Source: JBCCSZ01 sp039821145
GTDB taxonomy: Bacteria; Bacteroidota; Bacteroidia; Chitinophagales; Saprospiraceae
Direction of reading: 5' to 3'
Assembly (NCBI GenBank): GCA_039821145.1
Contig: JBCBOS010000031.1
Location: 40,097 to 104,096 of the forward strand
Length of the DNA stretch: 64,000 nt
How positions within the stretch are numbered: the stretch's first letter is position 1; every line of letters begins with the position of its first letter. A program made the position numbers and the translations under genes. The notes under the pieces were generated by a model. It saw only the letters and a list, made by a program, of their open reading frames with translations. It did no database searches and was not told the origin of the DNA. Shown piece by piece: positions 1 to 9,328 of the stretch.

Positions 1-6
1 CCCAAT

Positions 7-2316
7 ATGAAAGCACCGCTCCTTTTGCTCATCGCCCTGATCGCAGCCATCAGCTGGAATTGCAGCAGCCCTTCTGTCGATGCCGCCCCCAGTCTGCCAA
101 CCGCCTTCGTCCCCGAAAATACCCTGCCGAGCCTGCAAGAACTCAACGAGCGATTTTGGCAAGCCCGCAAAATCACCATCGTCTATCCAGCAGCCTCCCC
201 ACAGAGCAAGGACCTCCAACGGCTGGCCGATAGCCTGCACCAAAACATCCGACGCTACATCGAGGTCACCATCAAAACCGATGAAGAAGTGCAGGCCGAA
301 GACTGGACAAAGCGCGCTCTGCTCCTACTGGGCTGCCCAGACAATCACCAACTGCTCCAAGAACTGCTGCCCGACCTCCCATTTGACTTTCAAAATCAAC
401 AACTTCAATTCGACGGACAAACCTTTGCCCATCCCACAAGCAGCCTTGTCCTACCCTTTTACCCCAACCCCTTAGAACCCTCCATGCCTCTGGCCGTCGT
501 CACAGCCAACTCCGACCAAGCGTTGCTGGAATTCATGACCAAGCAACTGGCAAAAGGATGGCGACTGTTCGGCTTTGGGAATTGGGGATATGAACTGTTC
601 GAAAACAACCAACGAATCCTGCTGGGTCTGTTTCACCAGGAAAAGTGGGTGGTGGACAAAAAGGTCCATTACAACTTCTCACAAGCCGAACCCAGAACCA
701 TTGAGACAGAGCATTTTCAGTTTGTCCTCAAAGAAGAAGCCCTGTCCCTGACCGATGCCCAGGCTTTTGCCGAAGAGATGGAACAGGAAGCCTCAAGCGT
801 TCAGCAATTTCTCCCAAAACAAAATACAAGCCCCAAAATCAATTACTACCTCTATGCCTCCACCGAGCAAAAGGGCCTCATGCTCAACAACAGCCAACAG
901 GCACACCTGAGCAACAAATCCATTCACGAAGTGGTCAACGACATCTACCGACCCTTCCGCACAGCAGCAGCCGCTCAAATGCTTTGTCGACAACAGCTCG
1001 GCTGGCCCAAAACCAAGGCCTTGGAACGGGGGCTGGCCGTCTACCTCACGCCCAACTGGCAGCAGAAAGGCTACGCATACTGGGCAGCCAAACTTCACCG
1101 TTCCGATAATCTGCGGCCACTATCTGAGCTCCTCAACAATGCCGAATTTGAACGTGGCTCTCCCCTCATCGGCTCCTGCCTGGCCGCCAGCTTTGTGGCC
1201 TATTTGATCGATGCAAATGGCAAGGAAACATTTCTCAAAACCTACCAGCAGTGGGAAGCCAAAGGCGCAGAATTGACCCGTCTGGAAAAAGAGTGGAAAG
1301 CACATCTTGCCCAATTGCCCCTCCCCTCTTCTCCCACCATTGCACAAAAGACATTTTACAAAGGCTTCAATTTTGCCCACGAAGGCTACATGGGCTACAA
1401 TGGCTATGGCTCCCGAAAAGCCAGAGAAGCAGCCCAAAAAATCCGCTCAATCAACAGCAATGCCCTGGCCGTGGTCCCCTACTCCTACATGGCCAATCCA
1501 GAGCGGCCCGACTTCATCAGCATCCGCCGGAGTGCTTATTCGGAGACCGACGAAGGAGTCATCCACAGCCAAGCCATCGCGCGCGAGCAGTCCATGGCTG
1601 CCATGCTCAAGCCCCAAATCTGGGTGGGCAATGGCAAGTGGACGGGCGACATCCGCATGCGCACAGAGGCCGACTGGCAAAGCTGGTTTCGACATTACCA
1701 CCGCTGGATCAGTCACTATGCCCTGCTGGCCGAAATCCACCAATTCGAATTGTTCTGCATCGGGACCGAGCTCATTCACACCACCCTGGAACGACCCGCC
1801 GACTGGCGCCAACTCATCAGTCGCATCGACAAGCTCTATTCCGGCCAACTCACCTATGCCTCCAATTGGGGACAAGAATTTGAACAATCCGACATCTGGC
1901 AACAGCTCGACTACCTGGGCATCGATTGCTACTACCCCCTCAGCAACAAGACCAAGGCGACGAACGGAGAACTGCGCAAAGGCTTTCGCTCCATCCTTCG
2001 AAAGATCGAGAAGGTTCAATCCCGACACGACAAACAAGTCCTCTTTACAGAAATTGGCTTTCGAAGCAAGGAGGCTCCTTGGATTGAGCCACATGCTGGT
2101 GACCGGCGAGAGCAATACCAGGGCGAAGACCAAAGCAGAAGCTACCAAATTGTACTGGAGGGATTGAAGGGAAAAGAGTGGTGCAAAGGAATTTTTTGGT
2201 GGAAGTTTCCCTCCTACATGGAATTTGACAGAAGTCCCAACGCAGGTTTCTCCCCCTGTGGAAAGCCCGCAGAAGAAACGGTCAAAAAGGAGTTTGCAAA
2301 ACTTCCCGGTAAGTAA
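7..2316 (+). CDS. GH113-like glycosidase lipoprotein with N-terminal degenerate zincin-like region
   Basis: A 769-residue lipoprotein: a hydrophobic signal segment ends at Cys19, so it is probably anchored to a membrane. Residues ~450-765 look like a GH113/GTA-type TIM barrel (family of beta-mannanases). Glu588 in a GTEL motif fits the acid/base and Glu682 in FTEIGF fits the nucleophile, and a WWK motif near 731 closes the barrel. Residues ~230-430 resemble peptidase-MA-like gluzincins: a HEVVN segment (307-311) stands where HExxH would be, followed by an ERGLAVY motif (340-346). The second zinc His is Asn, so peptidase activity is doubtful. Substrate is unknown, with mannan or a related beta-glycan being the family expectation. 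The start is the first ATG in the window. It has no obvious operon partner. The glycosidase assignment is fairly sure; the zincin reading is inference. Confidence 0.75.
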   Translation: MKAPLLLLIALIAAISWNCSSPSVDAAPSLPTAFVPENTLPSLQELNERFWQARKITIVYPAASPQSKDLQRLADSLHQNIRRYIEVTIKTDEEVQAEDWTKRALLLLGCPDNHQLLQELLPDLPFDFQNQQLQFDGQTFAHPTSSLVLPFYPNPLEPSMPLAVVTANSDQALLEFMTKQLAKGWRLFGFGNWGYELFENNQRILLGLFHQEKWVVDKKVHYNFSQAEPRTIETEHFQFVLKEEALSLTDAQAFAEEMEQEASSVQQFLPKQNTSPKINYYLYASTEQKGLMLNNSQQAHLSNKSIHEVVNDIYRPFRTAAAAQMLCRQQLGWPKTKALERGLAVYLTPNWQQKGYAYWAAKLHRSDNLRPLSELLNNAEFERGSPLIGSCLAASFVAYLIDANGKETFLKTYQQWEAKGAELTRLEKEWKAHLAQLPLPSSPTIAQKTFYKGFNFAHEGYMGYNGYGSRKAREAAQKIRSINSNALAVVPYSYMANPERPDFISIRRSAYSETDEGVIHSQAIAREQSMAAMLKPQIWVGNGKWTGDIRMRTEADWQSWFRHYHRWISHYALLAEIHQFELFCIGTELIHTTLERPADWRQLISRIDKLYSGQLTYASNWGQEFEQSDIWQQLDYLGIDCYYPLSNKTKATNGELRKGFRSILRKIEKVQSRHDKQVLFTEIGFRSKEAPWIEPHAGDRREQYQGEDQSRSYQIVLEGLKGKEWCKGIFWWKFPSYMEFDRSPNAGFSPCGKPAEETVKKEFAKLPGK

Positions 2317-2520
2317 ATGCCTCGCTCGGGGAACTTTCTGTGCGCCAATGTCCGTTTTGCTTTCATTGTCAATCCTCTAGATGTCATCGTCATGTAATTT
2401 GCTCGCCACATCATCTTTTCTTTCACATCCTGCCTAGGGCCAGGGTGCCCTTCTTTAATTTCTAAATATTCATTCATTCTTTGAGAGTCGTTCTCATCGA
2501 ATGTCTATCAATCTTTTGAA

Positions 2521-3219
2521 ATGAGTTTGTCACGTAAATACGGACGGACCTTTCACTATCCTTTTTCGCCCGGCACGACCAGTGACGACCGCATCCATCA
2601 CCAATATTGGGAAGATGTGCAGCAACTCAAACGTGTCATACACACAGAAAAACTGGATGGTGAAAACACCTGTCTAAATCAATACGGCGTATTCGCTCGC
2701 TCACATGCTGCTCCTACCCGTCACCCTTGGGCAGAGTATCTCAAAATACGTTGGAACAGCATCAAAAATGAGTTGGGAGAGCTGGAAATCTTCGGCGAAA
2801 ATCTCTACGCCATTCACTCCATCGCCTACGAGCAGTTGGAGCAACACTTTTATGTTTTTGCCGTGCGAGAGCAAGATCGTTGGCTGTCTTGGGAGGAAGT
2901 CCAATTTTATGCTGCCCTGCTGGATTTCCCCACCGTCCCCCAATTGGCCATCGTCGAGCCAGATACAGAAGAGACCTACAGAGAAGAGATTTTACAAATT
3001 GTTCAACAAAGGAGTTGCTTTCTCTCCGTAGATGCCCACAGCGGCGCACCCTGCCAGATGGAAGGGATTGTCAGTCGCAATTGGGCGGACTACGCAGTGG
3101 CAGATCGGCAGCGTCATCTGTTCAAATATGTGCGAAAGGATCATGTCAAGACAGATGAGCACTGGACCCGCCGCTGGAAACGCGCTCCCCTAAAATGGGA
3201 AACATCATGTGGAAAATAA
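2521..3219 (+). CDS. ATP-dependent RNA ligase (Rnl family)
   Basis: A 232-residue nucleotidyltransferase that would join RNA 3'-OH and 5'-phosphate ends through a ligase-AMP intermediate. The motifs are clear: motif I EKLDGEN, with the AMP-accepting Lys44; a downstream ARSHA segment; motif III-like FGENLYA (91-97); motif IV EGIV (181-184); and motif V FKYVRKDHVK (201-210). Its length matches the minimal RNA_ligase fold without a large accessory domain. The next gene, an end-healing enzyme, starts inside its last codons, so the two are translationally coupled. Together they would heal and seal broken RNA. Which RNA is repaired cannot be read from the sequence. Confidence 0.85.
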   Translation: MSLSRKYGRTFHYPFSPGTTSDDRIHHQYWEDVQQLKRVIHTEKLDGENTCLNQYGVFARSHAAPTRHPWAEYLKIRWNSIKNELGELEIFGENLYAIHSIAYEQLEQHFYVFAVREQDRWLSWEEVQFYAALLDFPTVPQLAIVEPDTEETYREEILQIVQQRSCFLSVDAHSGAPCQMEGIVSRNWADYAVADRQRHLFKYVRKDHVKTDEHWTRRWKRAPLKWETSCGK

Positions 3220-4313
3220 GTTCAAGCAAAGATTGGGAGTTCTTGTTCGAGCGCTTTTCCTACTTACAGGACATGGAGGGCGTTCCACAAGACCCCATTT
3301 TCCATGCCGAGGGAGATGTCGCCGTTCACACCCGCATGGTGGTGGAAGCGCTGCTCCAACTGCCAGCCTACCAGCAATTGCCAGAGCAAGAGCAGGAAAT
3401 TCTCTTCGCAGCGGCTTTGCTACACGATGTGGAAAAACGTTCGACAACCCATGTCGACGGGGAGGGCCGAATCCGCTCTCCGGGCCATGCCAAAAGAGGG
3501 ATGTACACTACTCGTCGCTTGCTGTACGAGGAACACGCCCCCAGCTTTGCCATCAAAGAAATGGTGGCCCGACTGGTGCGCTACCACGGTCTACCGCTCT
3601 GGGTATTTGACAAGCCAGATCCGCGCAAGGCCTTGCTGCAGGCCAGTTTGGAAGTGGACACTCGCCTGTTGGGAATATTGGCCCGTGCCGATGTGTTGGG
3701 ACGAATCTGTGCCGACCAAGACGAGTTGTTGTATCGGATCGATCTTTTCGAGGCCTATTGCCAGGAGCAGCAATGCTATGGGCAAGCGGCGGCTTTTGGC
3801 TCTGACGCTGGCCGTTATCACTACTTTCAGCAGCCAGATGCTTCGCCAGACTATGTGCCTTATGAGGAGAAGTGCTTTGAGGTCGTGCTGCTGTCGGCCC
3901 TTCCCGGCAGTGGCAAAGATCGCTTGGTGCGACAAGACTACAAGGACTGGCCCATGGTATCCATTGATGACCTACGGCGCAAGCACGGTGCATCGCCCAC
4001 CAACAAAAAGCAAAACGGGCGAATGGTGCAGCTGGCCAAGGAGCAGGCGCGGGTCTTCCTGCGGGCCCGCCGTTCCTTTGTCTGGAATGCCACCAACACC
4101 AGCCGAAGTATGCGCAAACAACTCATCGACCTCTTTCAGTCCTATGGTGCTCTGACGCATTTGGTGTATGTGGAAGTTCCCTACAAACAGCTGCTGCACC
4201 AAAATGCCAATCGCCCTCATCCGGTTCCCCGAAAGGCATTGCAGCGAATGATTGCGCGCCTGGAAGTTCCGGTGCTGTGGGAAGCCCCCCGAGTGAGTCA
4301 TCGGACATACTAG
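3195..4313 (+). CDS. HD-Pnk: HD phosphohydrolase fused to polynucleotide 5'-kinase
   Basis: A 372-residue two-domain enzyme. The N-terminal HD domain has His45, the His77-Asp78 doublet and later His/Asp residues (His131, Asp165), as expected for a metal-dependent 2',3'-phosphoesterase. The C-terminal part begins at ~228 with a P-loop, LPGSGKD (Lys241), followed by an SIDDL segment (Asp258, Asp259) typical of polynucleotide kinases. The order matches the HD-Pnk family characterised in Runella slithyformis, which heals both 3'-phosphate/cyclic-phosphate and 5'-OH ends. It overlaps the RNA ligase gene by 25 bases. A second in-frame ATG at 3207 could be the real start. It converges with the PcfJ-like gene with only 8 bases between the stops. 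Confidence 0.85.
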   Translation: MGNIMWKISSSKDWEFLFERFSYLQDMEGVPQDPIFHAEGDVAVHTRMVVEALLQLPAYQQLPEQEQEILFAAALLHDVEKRSTTHVDGEGRIRSPGHAKRGMYTTRRLLYEEHAPSFAIKEMVARLVRYHGLPLWVFDKPDPRKALLQASLEVDTRLLGILARADVLGRICADQDELLYRIDLFEAYCQEQQCYGQAAAFGSDAGRYHYFQQPDASPDYVPYEEKCFEVVLLSALPGSGKDRLVRQDYKDWPMVSIDDLRRKHGASPTNKKQNGRMVQLAKEQARVFLRARRSFVWNATNTSRSMRKQLIDLFQSYGALTHLVYVEVPYKQLLHQNANRPHPVPRKALQRMIARLEVPVLWEAPRVSHRTY

Positions 4314-4321
4314 CAGTTGGC

Positions 4322-5704
4322 CTACCAATCGACAATGTGCAAGCCCTCCCGCCGAGCCCAGGTTCTGATGTGAGCCAGGGTTTCGGTTTTGGGGCATTGG
4401 TTGAAGCGGGCCTTCATCTGAAGAATTTCCTTTTTCTTCGACACTTCAACAGTTGCCAAATACATGCTCACTTTCCCGTCTTTTACTTGCTGAACAGACC
4501 AAATGGTGCTGTACCCTTCCAGACAGGTTTCCAAATAAGTGGCCACACAATGGCGCATTTTGAATCCCTCCAATCGCAACTCCCCCAAGGTCACCAACTG
4601 TCGGATGCGAATGGATTCTGTGGAAGACAGGCTGACTTCATAAGCATTGAGATCAGAGACAGGCAATGGCTTTTGGCTGATGGCCGCAATGTGCTGTTCG
4701 ATGGTTTTTTCCCATTGGTCGATGCAGCGAAGGACGGAAGACAGGCTGCGCTTTTTGAAAGAAAAATTGGGGTAGAGCGGTCGAATGGTACAGCCCTCTA
4801 CTGTGTAATCAGCTGATTCTTGACTGCGGACAAATTCCCAAATCTGTGCTGCTGTCTCGACTTCCAGGTCCGGATGGCGGCGAAAAAATTGGATGACTTC
4901 AAGATGTTCTCCCAACTCGCCAAAGGTGTGGTAGTCGTTGGCAAAATGGCTGGCCAGCTTGGCGGAAATCTTCATGGCCCGGAGGCGCGCCCAGAAGATG
5001 GCCTTGTAATAATCCATGTGGAGAGGAGCGCGCTGAAAGAAGTAGTTCATGCGCGAGTTGATCCCGCTTTGGTCGGCAGGTAAGAGCTGGTGGATGCCCA
5101 GTCCCCGGGCCATGCAAAAGCAGTAGTGCAGGATGTTTCTCTCAAACTCCCAATACTCTCCATTCTGATAGGTAAAAGTTTCTCGATGGCCAGCGTACAT
5201 CATTTCAGATCGGAAGCAGATCGGTACCTGTCCGGAATAGCGAATGCAGCAATGTCGGAAGAAGTCCCAAAGCAGATAAATGGGTTGCTTTCGAACATGT
5301 GGGCGCCAGTCTCGAACGGGTCGGACAATGTCGCCTGCCAGTAAGATGCGCAGGATCAGGCGTTGGTCTTGTAGGTTGCTCATCAACTGACGAACAGCCG
5401 GATGGCGGATCAGATCGTCGATGATCTGGGCCTTGCGATAGTAGGGAAGGAAGTGAGCCAGTCCCAGTCTTGCCTTTTGGAAAAACTGAAAATTATCACA
5501 AGTTTCTTTGAAAAACTCCGTGCAAAAATCCGCTGGAAGACGCTTTTTTTTGAAGTCCAACGCACGAAGCATCTGCCATTGATTCAGGCTGAGTTTTTTG
5601 GAAATTTTCTTTTGCCGATTGTGTCTGTGCAATCGCTTGCGCAGTTCGGCTTCATAGGCATAACTGGCCATTTCCTGAGCCAGTCGCTTTTTTCGATTTG
5701 CCAT
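4322..5704 (-). CDS. PcfJ-like protein
   Basis: A basic 460-residue protein with no signal peptide or membrane segment. The C-terminal ~80 residues carry the PcfJ-type signature: a GFKMRHCV segment with His385-Cys386, then a Tyr/Gly-rich strand and a basic helix ending in the GLHIVDW tail. PcfJ domains were first named on conjugative plasmids, but their biochemical role is unknown. The N-terminal ~370 residues are rich in Arg/Lys and Phe/Tyr and are not recognised. It converges with the RNA-repair pair, so it is not in the same operon. No conjugation genes are visible around it, and any link to RNA repair is only by position. Confidence 0.6.
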   Translation of the reverse strand: MANRKKRLAQEMASYAYEAELRKRLHRHNRQKKISKKLSLNQWQMLRALDFKKKRLPADFCTEFFKETCDNFQFFQKARLGLAHFLPYYRKAQIIDDLIRHPAVRQLMSNLQDQRLILRILLAGDIVRPVRDWRPHVRKQPIYLLWDFFRHCCIRYSGQVPICFRSEMMYAGHRETFTYQNGEYWEFERNILHYCFCMARGLGIHQLLPADQSGINSRMNYFFQRAPLHMDYYKAIFWARLRAMKISAKLASHFANDYHTFGELGEHLEVIQFFRRHPDLEVETAAQIWEFVRSQESADYTVEGCTIRPLYPNFSFKKRSLSSVLRCIDQWEKTIEQHIAAISQKPLPVSDLNAYEVSLSSTESIRIRQLVTLGELRLEGFKMRHCVATYLETCLEGYSTIWSVQQVKDGKVSMYLATVEVSKKKEILQMKARFNQCPKTETLAHIRTWARREGLHIVDW

Positions 5705-6186
5705 AATCGTTGACTGTTTTGTACCTAATAAAAAGTACTCCTACCCCTGATGAAGGCCCTCGGCCTCTGCCAGCTAGAATTAGATGCTTGTTGCATGAAG
5801 TAGAATTTTGAGCCCACAGATGTTACCCCACTGCGAGGCAGTAGCGAAAAAATTGGGCGTGAAAAAATTGAATTATGAATAGTAAATCAGACGCATAACG
5901 GAAATAAAACCGAGGAGGAGAAGGAAAAAGTTCCGCAAGATGAAAAAAGACAAAAAATGGGTCCACAGTCTTTGCCGACATCGCAAGGGGAATCATTTGT
6001 CGCAAAGAATAGTCGTACATTCTCTTTGCGGATTTGTAGAATTTGGCTACTTTCAATGAGCAGAAAGCCCATGCGTTTTCTGTTCCTTCCTCTCGTCTCA
6101 CCTACAAAAGTCTTTCTTCTGCCAGCCCGCAGAGCATTACAACTGTGTCCATCTCTCGATGAGATGGCTCGCAAAAAATACAAACT
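5705..6186. other. Intergenic stretch without recognisable gene
   Basis: About 480 bases between the divergent PcfJ-like gene and the T9SS thioredoxin-fold gene. It is A-rich in its middle (runs of gaaaaaattg around 5850-5870) and contains a small hairpin, ACTGC/GCAGT, near 5830-5843. Short open frames on both strands have low-complexity translations and no family features. I see no tRNA, riboswitch or strong promoter box here. It presumably holds the promoters of both flanking genes. Confidence 0.4.
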
Positions 6187-8358
6187 ATGAAAGTATTTCT
6201 CCCCCTACTCCTCAGCCTGTTCTTGAGCCTCAACCTGTTTGGACAATTGCTCCCCTACAGTACCGCTCCCAACTTTCGTGTCAAAGACATCAACGGAAAT
6301 TATTGGGAATTGTACGACCTACTGGATAGTGGCAAATTTGTTGTCCTGGACTTGTTTTACACCCATTGCCCTCCTTGCTGGAGCTTTCAGCAAGCGGGAG
6401 GCTTCAACGATTTCAATGCACAATATGGGCCCGATGGAACGGATCAAGTGAGGGTATTGGCCGTAGAAGTCAATCGATTTACCCCCACCAGATGTTTGTG
6501 GGGTGGGTGCAATCAAAACTATGGCGACTATGTCACAGGGACCAGCTATCCCATTGCCAACGATGACTACCTGGCTTCCTTGTACGCCATCCGAAGCTGG
6601 CCCACCTACTACCTCATCTATCCCAATCGCGCCGTCCGACGAGGGGGAACATCTACCTCTTACCTCGAAGCACTCATGCGCCAATACCTGGCTCCAAGGG
6701 GAGAGCTCAACGGCATGATCTCAGACGTGACAAGTGATCTCGATGGATTCAGTTGTGGAAATTCAGAGTCGGTAACTGTACAGGCCAAGCTGCGCAACAT
6801 GGGCCAAGATCCCATCACAGAAGCGCTTGTCCAGTTGGTGGTAGACAGTGATACCCTGGCCATATTCAACTGGACTGGCAACCTCCTCAGCAATGAGGTG
6901 ACAGACATTGCCTTCGCCACACAAACGCTGTCCAGCGCCCAGACCATCACGGCAGAAATTGTCACCATCAATCAGCAAGCTGACTTGGAAACCGCCAACA
7001 ATTCCCAAAGCATCCAGATTCAACAAGCCCATCAATTGTCTCTGCCGGGTTTTGTTCTGGAAGTTCTTTTGGAAGATCGAGCCGAGGGGCTGTACTGGGA
7101 AATCCTGGACGAAAATGGCCGTCAACTCAAAGAGGGCGGCAACCTCAGCATAGGGCCCAACGGGGGTGGCCAATACAGCGACAGCAATCTCCCTCCTGCC
7201 GATCCAAATGCCTATGCCGACAGCGTCCTGCAGCAAATCCCCATTGGCCTCAGCCAGGCGGGCTGCTATACTTTGCATGTCGTGAGTGGCTATGGCAATG
7301 GATTGACTGGGCACCTGGAGGAGAGGGTCAGCATCTTGTATGGAAAGGATGGATATGGAAAAGAGCTGGACATGCGGGGAGAATTCACCGATCAATATTT
7401 GCAAATTCACTTGCCAGATACCGTCTCTTTTTGTCCTTGGGAAACGGCAGAATTGCAGGGACAACTGGATGTGGATGTATTTACACAAGTATATGGTTCT
7501 TGTCCGGTTCTCGATGTGGAACTCTACATTTGGTCCCCAGCCAGAAGCCAACCCTTGAAGGATTTGAGTGGCTTTTCGTATTTGCAAAGTTGTACTGCGA
7601 AAATATCGGTTGTCGGAAACGACTCATTGAAGAGTCTTCGGGGATTTGAAAATCTGTTGTACGTCCCGAGATTGACCATTGCCGGCAATTCCCAACTTTC
7701 CGACTGTGCAGTGGAAGGAGTCTGTCGCCACATCCGAACGCAAAGTCCTGTCAACACCTACATCGGCAACAACAATGGGGGCTGCAACAGTCGAGCTGAA
7801 CTTTTCATCGCCTGCTCCAATGTACCACTGGCCGCCGACTTGCTGGAATTTCAAGGGGAAGTCCACAAAGAGGGGCATTACCTTTCCTGGCGCACGGCCA
7901 GTGAGAGCGATAACGAAGGCTTTCGCATTGAACGCTCGTCCGACGGCATCCATTTTCAAGCCATTGGATTTGAAAAAGGAGCTGGACAAAGCCAAAGTAC
8001 CCAAACATATGCTTTCCTCGACGAGGCTCCCCTTGGAGGCACCAATTACTACCGCCTGGCCATGCTGGATTACAACGGAACGATCAGTCACTCGACGGTC
8101 ATTGCCCTACAAGCCCAAGTGGGTCCTCCTTCCATCCAAGTCCGGCCCAACCCCTTCCGGGATGTGCTGCGGATCGAAACAACCAATGGTCAGAAAATCG
8201 AATACGTTGGTGTTTATGACCTACGGGGACAATTGCAAGCTGAGTTTTACAAACCCAGAAATCAAGAGGTAGAAATGAGCCACTTGGCAACAGGAACCTA
8301 TTTCATCCATGTCAAAACAGAGGGAAGCTCCAGCAGTCAAAAAATCATCAAGCGCTGA
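6187..8358 (+). CDS. T9SS-secreted TlpA/thioredoxin-fold protein
   Basis: A 723-residue exported protein. Residues 1-20 form a signal peptide. Residues ~25-150 are a TlpA/peroxiredoxin-like thioredoxin fold with an intact CPPC active site (Cys61, Cys64). Then come a CARDB-like segment (~170-265), a second beta-rich segment, a region resembling receptor L-domain or leucine-rich strands (~455-525), and the WRTASESDNEGF module (~570) seen ahead of many sorting domains. The last ~80 residues are a T9SS type A sorting domain that starts at a PNPF motif. The likely location is the cell surface or medium. The redox fold in a T9SS cargo suggests extracellular disulfide or thiol chemistry, but the substrate is unknown. 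It converges with a DsbA-like gene 20 bases downstream. Confidence 0.75.
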   Translation: MKVFLPLLLSLFLSLNLFGQLLPYSTAPNFRVKDINGNYWELYDLLDSGKFVVLDLFYTHCPPCWSFQQAGGFNDFNAQYGPDGTDQVRVLAVEVNRFTPTRCLWGGCNQNYGDYVTGTSYPIANDDYLASLYAIRSWPTYYLIYPNRAVRRGGTSTSYLEALMRQYLAPRGELNGMISDVTSDLDGFSCGNSESVTVQAKLRNMGQDPITEALVQLVVDSDTLAIFNWTGNLLSNEVTDIAFATQTLSSAQTITAEIVTINQQADLETANNSQSIQIQQAHQLSLPGFVLEVLLEDRAEGLYWEILDENGRQLKEGGNLSIGPNGGGQYSDSNLPPADPNAYADSVLQQIPIGLSQAGCYTLHVVSGYGNGLTGHLEERVSILYGKDGYGKELDMRGEFTDQYLQIHLPDTVSFCPWETAELQGQLDVDVFTQVYGSCPVLDVELYIWSPARSQPLKDLSGFSYLQSCTAKISVVGNDSLKSLRGFENLLYVPRLTIAGNSQLSDCAVEGVCRHIRTQSPVNTYIGNNNGGCNSRAELFIACSNVPLAADLLEFQGEVHKEGHYLSWRTASESDNEGFRIERSSDGIHFQAIGFEKGAGQSQSTQTYAFLDEAPLGGTNYYRLAMLDYNGTISHSTVIALQAQVGPPSIQVRPNPFRDVLRIETTNGQKIEYVGVYDLRGQLQAEFYKPRNQEVEMSHLATGTYFIHVKTEGSSSSQKIIKR

Positions 8359-8378
8359 TGGCCTGAATCACTGGCATG

Positions 8379-9056
8379 TCATTGATTGACCAAGCTGCGG
8401 ACAGTGGATACAATTTGTTCCGATTTGGCAAAGCCATTGGCAATGACGTGGTACTCATCGCCTTTTCGAAGGAGCAGGGTGGGAAAACTCCGCACGCCCA
8501 AATTGGCCGCCCGTTGGAAGTCGCGCCGGGTTGCCTCTTTCATGTCATCGGACAAAAACTCGCGGCGAAAGGCTGCCTCGTCGATGCCCACCTCTCGGGC
8601 CAACGGTAGGTAGGTTTCTACGAAGTTGGTGTTTTGATTGTCTTGGTAAAAGGCATCTTGGATGGCCTTGAAGAATGCAAATTCCTTTTCCGGACGCAGC
8701 TTGCGCACCACCAGGACGGCTCGGGAGGGAGGCTCAGTATCGTAGACAAACGTTTTGTTGTCCAATATGCCATAGGAGAATTCCTGTCCGCTGGCTTGGT
8801 GGACATGTTGCCAATGTTTGCGAAGAAAATCACCCAGCTCGACCATGGTCTCGGTATTGTATGGACGAAGGCCTCCCATGACGATTTCCAACTCGGCTTC
8901 CTTTTCGAGACTTTTGACAGCCTTGGCAAGTTCCGGAGCAATTCCATAACACCAGGAGCACATGGGGTCGCCCACATAGACGAGGGTGGCTTGGGTTTGA
9001 GACATAAGCGAAATTTGGCAACAACAAAATAGGATGAAAACGATCAATTGCTTCAT
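8379..9056 (-). CDS. DsbA-family thioredoxin-fold protein, exported
   Basis: A 225-residue protein with an N-terminal signal-like segment (residues 1-20) and a DsbA/FrnE-type fold. The GDPMCSWCYG motif gives a CSWC redox pair at Cys33 and Cys36, followed by the MGGLRPYN segment usual in this family, and a cis-Pro region appears in RSFPTLLL near the C-terminus. It probably acts as a periplasmic thiol oxidoreductase or isomerase. No DsbB-like partner is adjacent. It converges with the T9SS thioredoxin-fold gene, so two redox-fold exported proteins lie tail to tail. Confidence 0.75.
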   Translation of the reverse strand: MKQLIVFILFCCCQISLMSQTQATLVYVGDPMCSWCYGIAPELAKAVKSLEKEAELEIVMGGLRPYNTETMVELGDFLRKHWQHVHQASGQEFSYGILDNKTFVYDTEPPSRAVLVVRKLRPEKEFAFFKAIQDAFYQDNQNTNFVETYLPLAREVGIDEAAFRREFLSDDMKEATRRDFQRAANLGVRSFPTLLLRKGDEYHVIANGFAKSEQIVSTVRSLVNQ

Positions 9057-9328
9057 AACGAAAGAAGAACCTTTGAGGGAAAGGAAAGTTCGCTCGAAAG
9101 AGATGTGGAGATTGTTAATTTTTGTCTTTTCCTTTGGCTGCGCAAAAAAAAATCACAAAATCTTTTGTATCCTTACAGTTCTGTAGGACAATTTTACTCA
9201 AACCAAGCCAAATCGCTATTCCAACTTGGCATCGTGCATATCTCGGGCAGATGCCTGTCATTCTTTTGCCCAACAAGAGAAGAGACAACACGATATTGTG
9301 TGAAACGAAAACCAACGATTGAACAAAC

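Noticed and set aside
5823..6183. Overlapping minus-strand frames of 92-98 codons
   Set aside because: Low-complexity Phe/Ser/Arg-rich translations in two frames at once, as expected for non-coding A-rich DNA.
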